Positions 57,120 through 64,000 of a stretch of 64,000 bases of DNA are shown piece after piece. Where the stretch lies: the NCBI GenBank assembly GCA_003586115.2, contig QVOM02000001.1, forward strand, positions 14,831,291 to 14,895,290, written 5' to 3'. The translations under genes were made by a program, and so were the position numbers. Each line of letters opens with the position of its first letter. Within the stretch, counting starts at the first letter, position 1. The notes beneath the pieces are model-generated. The model was not told the DNA's origin, made no database searches, and saw only the letters and a program-made list of their open reading frames with translations. The stretch comes from Salvator merianae (Eukaryota; Chordata; Lepidosauria; Squamata; Teiidae).

Positions 57120-57587
57120 GTATGGAGCTATGTGATATGGGAACCAAGATAGAAACAATACTGTTCTACAATAAGCAAAAAAGGCCATCCCATGTAATAA
57201 CGGAAAACTCATTCTCCAAGGCCAAAAAAACACCATGCATTGCCAAGAGACAGGTACTGACACACTTGGGCTAACAGTACCAAGAAATAACAGAAAAAGA
57301 CTGAATACCTGGAATATCTCACTGAAGCCTTGTTTGTAGGGTCAGCTCAGTGCTACAGCCCAACAGAGGGCCTGGACCAGGGTCACAGCACAGAAACTAG
57401 TACCTGGCCCACTCTTGGGGGTGAAATCTGCCCATTCCTGCCTAGGAATGATCTTTGTCTTGAAAATATCATTGATATTTTCATTGGATTCACATTAAGC
57501 CCATAATTCTTTGCTTGGATATAAAGGAAAGTAAAATGGAAGGAATTCCAACAGTGAACATGCTTCTCTGATTCTGATTTTATATAG

Positions 57588-57735
57588 GATGCCATGCATA
57601 CCATTGGCTTTTCCCCATCAGAGGTGACTGCAGTATTGGAGGTGGTAGCCGTTGTCCTCAAACTTGGCAATGTGCAGCTGGGGGAGCAATTTCAGGCCAG
57701 TGGGACAGAAGCATGTGGAATCCAGGATGACAGAG
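57588..57735 (+). CDS. MYO1A: MYO1A coding exon 9
   Basis: Residues 252-300 plus one base: DAMHTIGFSPSEVTAVLEVV, then AVVLKLGNVQL and GEQFQASGTEACGIQDDR. FQASG-ACGIQD is the strongest MYO1A-specific match; MYO1B differs here. Confidence 0.93.
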
Positions 57736-59376
57736 GTCAGTAGAAAGGGATGAATTGTATCTAAAAATCTGTGGCTGCTTCCAACATACCTTTGATGAGG
57801 CAGCCTGTGTTGAAAGGGTCACATTTTGTCACAGCAGCCTTAAAAAGGCGGCCCAGTTTGCTGCAGGCGTGATGTGGAATTGTCCTCTCTTTACTTGGTG
57901 CATCTTTTCCAGGTACACAGGTGAGCTAGCACAGTGCACCTTTCCAGGTGCATAGGTGAACTGGTCACAACTGAAGCACAGTCATTTGCCCACCCTGACC
58001 TCTGGTCACTCACCTCACACTTTATGGAAACAGTCTCTTTGGCTGTGTCTCCGTCTTCAGTGTGGGAAGTGCTTGGGGGTGGGCACCTTGATAGAAGAAC
58101 CTACACTGCCATGTCACTGGGTGCTTACCAGTTTTCGTTTTCAGTGCATGTGGGTATCTGCCACAGCAAGGAACAAGGTGCTTATTGCAAGAGCATGATT
58201 TAGTGCCCTTAATCATGGGCATCTCAGCTGAGCATCGTGCTTCTCGGTGGGTGTGTCGTGCTTCTGAGCGTGGAGATGTGATGCCAGAAGCCATGCCCAT
58301 GGGCACCCTGAACTGTAAGTGGAGCCATGGCCTCTACCTCCCCATCCCACCCAATTGCTTTAAGAGACTTATGCCCATAGCTTGGGCGTCACTGATTTAA
58401 CAGAACACACAGAACACACACAGAGGTGCCCTAATGAGTTTCATTTTAAAAGCACTTTGTCCAATGCTTTTGGAACATTCCCTGACCTGTGTGAGAAACC
58501 TAGAGGAGGGAGATGCCATTATTCACATTTCTCAGGGCTGATGTCACAGAGCATGTGAAGCTTCCACCAAAAGTTACAGACTTTGGACTCCTTCTTGCTC
58601 ACTTGCTTGCAATATTATGTTCAACAGCACCATCGTATTGCAAAATTTTCTGGCACAAGGGAAGCAGGGATGAAGGTAACAGTGGAGAAATGTTCTTTCA
58701 AGGAGCATCAGTCAGGCATCCCTGACATTCTAAAGGAAGCACAAGAAAATCAGTTTACAAATTTGACTGTGTCTCTCCATTTAACCACTTTTACCCACAC
58801 TGGTTTTTAATATAGCACTACTGTTAAATCTGTACGTTTTCATCTGTTTCCTTTGTTACTTTTACATGGAAAGGTAATTCTGTGAGGAAAGCAATTATAC
58901 AACTGACCGAACAACCAACCAATCAACCATTTTTCTAATGTTGACGAATACCTAATTTCATAACATTCCAGATTGCAAGCCACCAAGCATTGCATCCCTG
59001 AAATGTTTCAGACCTTGCCTGGAAGCAGTGGTTGGTAGAAGATAGCCTGGGTTTGTTAAACCTTGTGAAGTGCTTCTGACTTGCTTTTGCAGTATATCAT
59101 CAATGTCAGATGGACAAATTAACAGGAATACTGCTGTTTGTACACAAACATAATGGGCTGTTTCGCATTTTCCACCTTCGAACGGGATAATTATCCCATT
59201 CTAAGTTGGAATAAACCCTGCAGTACGGACAGTGTCCGCATTGCAGCGTCCTAATTACTAACCTGAAGCAGGTTACCAGCATTTGTGATGTGGACGCACT
59301 TGGCTAGCAAGTGTTCTTGGTGCTTGCTAGCAGCAACTGCAGACAGGACCATTGTCTCCATATTATATTTTCACAG
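57736..59376 (+). other. MYO1A intron after exon 9
   Basis: A 1,641-base intron. It contains a diverged family-A element at its 3' side and possible element remains near 57930-58310 (inverted AGCACGA / TCGTGCT blocks). No extra exon recognised. Confidence 0.6.
59155..59350. mobile_element. Family-A element
   Basis: GGGCTGTTTCGCATTTTCCA, GGGATAATTATCCCATTCTA, and the right end CTGCAGACAGGACC. The right end lies only about 25 bases from the exon 10 acceptor. Confidence 0.55.
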
Positions 59377-59495
59377 CAATGCGGGAGATCTGTCAGCTGA
59401 TCCAGCTGGATGAAACTATCCTGGAGCAAGCTTTGTGCTCTCGCACAGTGGAAGCCCATCAGGAGAAGGTGTTAACAGCCTTGACTGTCTCACAG
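59377..59495 (+). CDS. MYO1A: MYO1A coding exon 10
   Basis: Residues 301-340: AMREICQLIQLDETILEQAL then CSRTVEAHQEKVLTALTVSQ. ALCSRT matches human MYO1A (ALCSRTME) rather than MYO1B (AFSFRT). Donor GTAAGC. Confidence 0.93.
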
Positions 59496-59919
59496 GTAAG
59501 CAGTGGGTAGAAAGGTGCGTATGTGTGTATGCGCATGCATGTTTGTACTACCTTGTGTGTATCTGGTTCTTATGCAGGAAAAAAAATACTTATCTTTTTT
59601 TTCCTTTTTCTTAAATGGTAAAAGCAAATCCAGATTCAGTTCCTAAAAGTATATGCTGGCACCTTGATAAACTATGATGTAAAATGAACTGTGCCAAAAC
59701 TTTGTTCAAAGAAGTGACACAGAAATCTGAACAATCTTGTGCTTGAATATAGCCCAGTATTCTTTGTAAGCTAGAACAGTAAGTATGCAGTGTAAATATG
59801 ATTTATAGCAGACCTAGGCTTCACCCATTATTTCTGCAGAACAGTGCAGAGTATTTGCATTTAGCTTTCTGAATCAAATGCTATCTCCTGGTCTAACTCA
59901 CTGCAATCTTGCTCTTTAG

Positions 59920-60006
59920 GGATACTGTGCACGAGACGCCCTAGCGAAGAACATTTATAACCGGCTGTTTAACTGGCTGGTGAACAAGATCAATGAGAAC
60001 ATCAAG
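59920..60006 (+). CDS. MYO1A: MYO1A coding exon 11
   Basis: Residues 341-369: GYCARDALAKNIYNRLFNWL then VNKINENIK. ARDALAKNIY-RLF-W-VN is a hallmark helix of myosin motors. Donor GTGAGT. Confidence 0.95.
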
Positions 60007-60143
60007 GTGAGTGTATTCTGGTTATCTAAAGTGATTAGCTAATTTCCTTGTTAAGCTCCATTCACAAAAACATTGGCAGAAAAGATAGGTGCTGTTGAAG
60101 AAATTATCCAGAAATGTGTATATCCAGAAGTAAAGTAATTTTA

Positions 60144-60276
60144 GGGCAATTCTGCACTGGTCAGTGTACTGGACTAGCAAGCATACAAGGAGCCTCCCTT
60201 AGACCGTACCAACATGTAGAAGGAAGGCTTCTAGTACATTTGATGGTCCAGTACACAGACCAGTGCAGAATCGCCC
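60144..60276. mobile_element. 133-bp fold-back Harbinger-type MITE
   Basis: The ends GGGCAATTCTGCACTGGTC and GACCAGTGCAGAATCGCCC are near-perfect inverted repeats and the palindrome continues with AGTGTACTGGAC / GTCCAGTACAC. TTA lies on both sides (60141-60143 and 60277-60279). Confidence 0.88.
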
Positions 60277-60349
60277 TTAGACTCTGGATTTAATGGTCAT
60301 GGTAGAAGGAGGTCTTTAGGTAGGAATATTTTTACCTCATTTACTTCAA

Positions 60350-60600
60350 TTTTTTTTCACCTAGAGGGTCATTGGTCTGTGGAATTTACTACCAGAAGAG
60401 ATGGCTACAGCAACCAGCCTGGAGAACTTTAAGAAAGGGTTAGACAAATTCACTGAGGACAGGTGTGTCAATGGTTACTAGATGTGGTGCCCAGGTACTG
60501 TCTCCAGGATGGAGAGACGGGCAGGATGCCTCTAAAGGTCATTTACAGTCAAGAGCAGTCGGGCTGTGACCTGATCCAGCAGGGCTTCTCTTGTGTTGTT
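60350..60600 (+). mobile_element. CR1-type LINE 3' end
   Basis: ACTACCAGAAGAGATGGCTA and GGTTAGACAAATTCACTGAG, then GTGACCTGATCCAGCAGGGC, with part of the usual 3' end deleted. Confidence 0.78.
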
Positions 60601-61222
60601 AGATGGATGTTGGTTCCTCACCTCCTCTTCTATTCAACATTCTAGATAATTAAAGCAGGGCGGATCATGGTCCATTTGTAGATCAAAGTATATATATTTT
60701 TCTTTTATCTGAGATACAGATTACAAATGCAGACATGGTGTCTAAAAGATGACCCATCAAATACTTGGCAAACTTTATTTCCATGTAGCCACATTGGCTG
60801 TCCATGACCAAAGTGCTCCATGATGAAGGCTTCTCATTTTTCTCTATATTAATTGGCTGCTGGGGAAACTAGGTCATGCTTTGGGTAGGTTCAGCTTATG
60901 CCTAGATTGCCCTACCTAGAAGGGTTATAATGCACGTGACCATTAAATCAAGGTGTTTTTTTTAAAACTACACAACAGAATGAAGCTAGCTCAGAGAAAT
61001 GTACCACCTTAAAAAGAGGAGATAGTTTTTGTAGAAACATTTCACAATATGATAGACACAGTATCAATGAGGTCTGAGGAGTAGTGTTTTCTTATATCTG
61101 TTGTCTTCTGTTGAAAAGGCAATAATACAGAGTGGCAGCTGCTCACAGATAAATCTGTGGGTGGTGTGATCGCTTTCTGAAAATAAGTGAAATTGATCAG
61201 CAGCAGCTTCTCTATTCCTCAG

Positions 61223-61288
61223 GTGGAAACAACTGAACGCAAGAAAGTAATGGGTGTTCTGGACATTTATGGCTTTGAGATTTTTCAG
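61223..61288 (+). CDS. MYO1A: MYO1A coding exon 12 (switch II)
   Basis: Residues 370-391: VETTERKKVMGVLDIYGFEI then FQ. DIYGFEIF (383-390) is the switch II region that senses the ATP gamma-phosphate. The final Gln replaces the Glu common in MYO1A and MYO1B; it borders switch II, so the change is mild. Donor GTGAGT. Confidence 0.95.
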
Positions 61289-62342
61289 GTGAGTGGCAGA
61301 CATTCCTGGAACATTTCTTTCCTTAAGGCAGAAATCTGGGAAAGGGTCTGGAATTGATTGACATATACACATGCAACGTGCACAGACGTACCAGAAGCAA
61401 TCCCAAATCCGAAGAAGCTTTGGATTAGAAGTTTTGTGGGATCCCCATGTTTGCTGTCTCTCCCCCATCTTCTTTTAACTTGTAAAACAAGGGGCTTCTG
61501 TTTCTCACAGCGTTGCATGCTCTTCTGTATGACACTGTGGCAAGTTCTGCACAACATTCCTGCCGCCGCAGGTGCTCTGGTCCTTAATGTGGAAGCAGGC
61601 TGTTTCACACCTCTTCCACTCCTGGCTGCAGAAACATCAAAACCAGGAGCTTTTGTTCCCTAACTTTAACTTTTCAACCTGGGGCTATTTTGGAGACATA
61701 GGAAATAGCCCCGGAAGTCAGCCATTTTCTGCATTTGCAAAAATAAAGCCAAGCCGATTGCCAGCAAGGATTGCTTCAGGTAAATCCACACCTTTGGCAG
61801 CAGAGTCAGGGCATAAGAGTGGGAGAAGATGCTTCAGAGTGCTTTCTCCTGCTCTGCCACTAAAGGTGCCTTGGCTGCACAGTGGAGACACAGCCTGAAC
61901 CTCTTCCGGGGGTGGCAATATAGTGGCATCTTCTGTCTTTTGAAGCTTAAAACAACCAAACAAAAATCTCTCAGCTGTTTCATAATTTAGTTAGCGTATA
62001 ATCAGCAGCTCCTGTCTCACCCTTTATAAAAAAAAAAAAGGGTGCTCCTTTTTTCTCCCACGTAAGGGTTTCACATGGAGCCCCCTGGAGCAGATTAGCT
62101 AATCCACGCCAACTGTTCTGGACCAAGCATGGCAGGTGCCGTCTGCATCTCAAGGTGGGGGGCACTGTCTATTTTAAACAACAATGTGGACAAAGCTTCC
62201 CTAGGTCGTACCACGTGAAACATACTTCTGCTTCGAGTGCCACCCACCCTTCCATGTCTCTGTAGCTCCAACGTCACATCTGGTGTGCGGGGGTGGGGCT
62301 GATCTACCTCCATGTTGGAGTTTTGAAGATGATCTTCCAAGC

Positions 62343-62470
62343 TTGCATAAGGAACAATGGAAAATGCCACAGCCCCATCTTTGAAGCTTATGCAAGCTTT
62401 GAAGATAGGGCTGTGGCATTTTCCTTGTTCCAGTCCAGGTGGAGAAGCATTAATGCCTGGACTGGAACAG
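62343..62470. repeat. Two adjoining hairpins in MYO1A intron
   Basis: GGAACAATGGAAAATGCCAC (from 62351) pairs with GTGGCATTTTCCTTGTTCC (to 62431). Then GTTCCAGTCCAGG (62427-62439) pairs with CCTGGACTGGAAC (62456-62468). The two structures share the GTTCC at 62427-62431. Probably part of a larger decayed inverted-repeat element spanning about 62100-62660. Confidence 0.75.
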
Positions 62471-62821
62471 ACAATATTAGTACGCTTGCAGGCCTTTTCA
62501 AACAGGTCCGCCACAAAATTGGGATGGTTCTGGACCAGAATGGTGCTGATTCCATGCAAATGAAGTGGGCTAAGGAGCAGCTTGTTCCGGAATACAAGGC
62601 AAATGCAGAAATGACTCTAGACCTATGCCTGCTAGAGTGGCCTTAGTGCTTGCCAGTACTGTGCATGCACACGTTAAAGGGAGGTGCACAAGCAGAAGTT
62701 GAAATTATCCTGTGGGAAGGATACAGGTTAAGGAAATACCAGGGGTTTTCTTCAGTGGGACAGATACAAATATCCTCAGCCTGGTGAGTTTTTGCTTTTT
62801 TTCTCTCCCTCCTCTCTGTAG

Positions 62822-62926
62822 GACAACAGTTTTGAGCAGTTCATTATTAATTATTGTAATGAGAAGCTGCAACAAATCTTTATCCTGATGACCCTGAAGG
62901 AGGAACAAGAGGAGTATGTTCGGGAG
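62822..62926 (+). CDS. MYO1A: MYO1A coding exon 13 (last in window)
   Basis: Residues 392-426: [20 protein letters not shown] then [15 protein letters not shown]. This is the relay helix that couples the ATP site to the lever. Human MYO1A has [15 protein letters not shown], supporting the call. It ends on a full codon before donor GTAGGT. The remaining motor, IQ motifs and lipid-binding tail lie beyond 64000. Confidence 0.95.
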
Positions 62927-64000
62927 GTAGGTAGTTTTTCCAGACCTAGGCATAGTTCATAAACAGGGGCAAACTAGTTTTGTTAATTTTTTTTAAAAAA
63001 ACAATGACATTTAAGTACAAGTGATATAGAGTTGCAGTGTGGCATACAGTATGTACTTTTAAAACTGATATATACTTGGTACAGTATTGTTTTTTAAAAG
63101 GCATTTTTATATTTAAATATATGCAGGACTTGAAAAGAAACAAATGACTAGGGATGTGCATGAATGAAAATCATATATTTGGTTCACTGTTGAACCGAAC
63201 ACACATTGATTTGGTTCTGTGGTGAACCAGTGAATCAAGCAAAACATTTTTTTGCATTGAAAAAAGCTCCTTTTCAGGGAAAAACACAGTGAACGTGAAC
63301 TGTTTTATTGAATTGTTCATATTTGCAAGTGGGAGACTGGTTCAGTTCAATCAAATTTCTGGATATTTAAATGGTCACATGTTCTGTTTGATGCAAATGT
63401 TCACAATAATGAACTGTTTGATTGGATTTTCGAACATGAATGGAACTTTGCACATCTCTGCAAAGGACTTTTATTTTTGACAAGGGGCCATGTGGAACCC
63501 AGGTCAGAATTCCTATATCTTTAACATCTGTATAGAAGAGAGAATTTCAGCAGGTGTTGCCCACAATCTGAAATTGCTCCTTCTACACAACTGCGAAAGA
63601 TACAGGAACCCTGGCCTGGGTTTCATATGACAATCCTGTAAGAATATTTGCTGGTGATAATAGCTATATATCACTTCCAGGATAAGAGGCATCATGCTCC
63701 ATATAGTGCAGATACTCCGGTAGTATCTTCCTTTAGCACTTTCTGGAAGTTTCTTGTTGGCCACTGAAAAAGAAGAGCTAAGGCTTTGCTTTGATTCAAC
63801 ACAACTTTTATGTTTTTGAAAGCTTTTCCATTAAGGGATGGCATTTTAAAATAGCATAATAAATACTCTCAAACTGACCTGTTGCTTCCATGTTAAAACA
63901 AAGAGTTGCTTGCAATGACATTTGGTTTTCTTCCACCAACAGAGGCATTTTCTTGATGTTATTGTTATTAGACAATCAAATACCCTGCCTCCCAGTTCCT
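62927..64000 (+). other. MYO1A intron 13, truncated by the window edge
   Basis: No further exon was recognised up to the edge. It contains a hAT-type MITE. Confidence 0.6.
63149..63460. mobile_element. hAT-type MITE
   Basis: The ends TAGGGATGTGCAT and TTTGCACATCTCTG are inverted repeats. The flanking 8-mers CAAATGAC and CAAAGGAC agree at 7 of 8 bases. The interior has GAACCGAAC / GTTCA-rich repeats in both orientations. It is 312 bp and shares its end type with 51555-51890. Confidence 0.78.

Noticed and set aside
8334..60276. Assignment of the GGGCC-ended elements to hAT
   Set aside because: hAT elements make 8-bp duplications; the clean copies here show 3-bp ones, as in Harbinger.

Overview
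The window is vertebrate nuclear DNA, most likely from a squamate reptile (a lizard, possibly a gecko). I infer this from small exons in long introns, and from a repeat mix of CR1-type LINEs with two kinds of 3' end, L1 and L2-like fragments, tRNA-headed SINEs, and many short inverted-repeat DNA elements of Harbinger type (3-bp target duplications) and hAT type (8-bp duplications). Species cannot be fixed without a search.

Three host genes are supported. (1) On the + strand, the last coding exon of a cysteine sulfinate decarboxylase (CSAD) lies at 735-908; the rest of the gene is off the left edge. (2) On the - strand, tail-to-tail with CSAD, a two-exon gene at 6816-4009 joins a pyrin domain (exon 1) to a death domain (exon 2). 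The splice sites and codon phase fit exactly and give a 205-residue protein. I know no mammalian protein with this PYD-DD arrangement. It has the same death-fold + death-fold layout as ASC, FADD and CRADD. A CpG-rich upstream region carries GAAANNGAAA-type (ISRE/IRF) motifs. This is the main discovery of the window. (3) On the + strand, the first 13 coding exons of an unconventional class I myosin (best match MYO1A, brush-border myosin I) run from 45025 to 62926 and encode 426 residues in frame, with P-loop, switch I and switch II intact. The gene continues past the right edge. A possible non-coding first exon with an HNF1-like site just upstream lies 20 kb away at about 24.2-24.43 kb.

The interval from 7.5 to 44.9 kb has no recognisable coding gene and is packed with mobile DNA. 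At least six families of short inverted-repeat elements share ends close to GGGCC(T)TTCTGCAC and, where checked, are flanked by 3-bp direct repeats (CTA, ATT, TTA, TGT, AAA, ATA). One 180-bp family is present twice, once nested in another element and once inside a CR1 tail whose empty site can be read from a second CR1 copy at 56.5 kb. A 600-bp CpG-rich element at 31.24-31.84 kb carries a dense cluster of a GTACGAAG motif in both orientations. CR1 fragments, one with a 232-codon open frame, L1 and L2-like fragments, SINEs and microsatellites fill the rest, and the same families occupy the MYO1A introns.

The genes do not form a pathway. CSAD makes hypotaurine for taurine synthesis, the PYD-DD protein is a predicted innate-immune or cell-death adaptor, and MYO1A tethers microvillar actin to membrane. 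Human CSAD and MYO1A are both on 12q13, so the block is probably a rearranged piece of that conserved segment.
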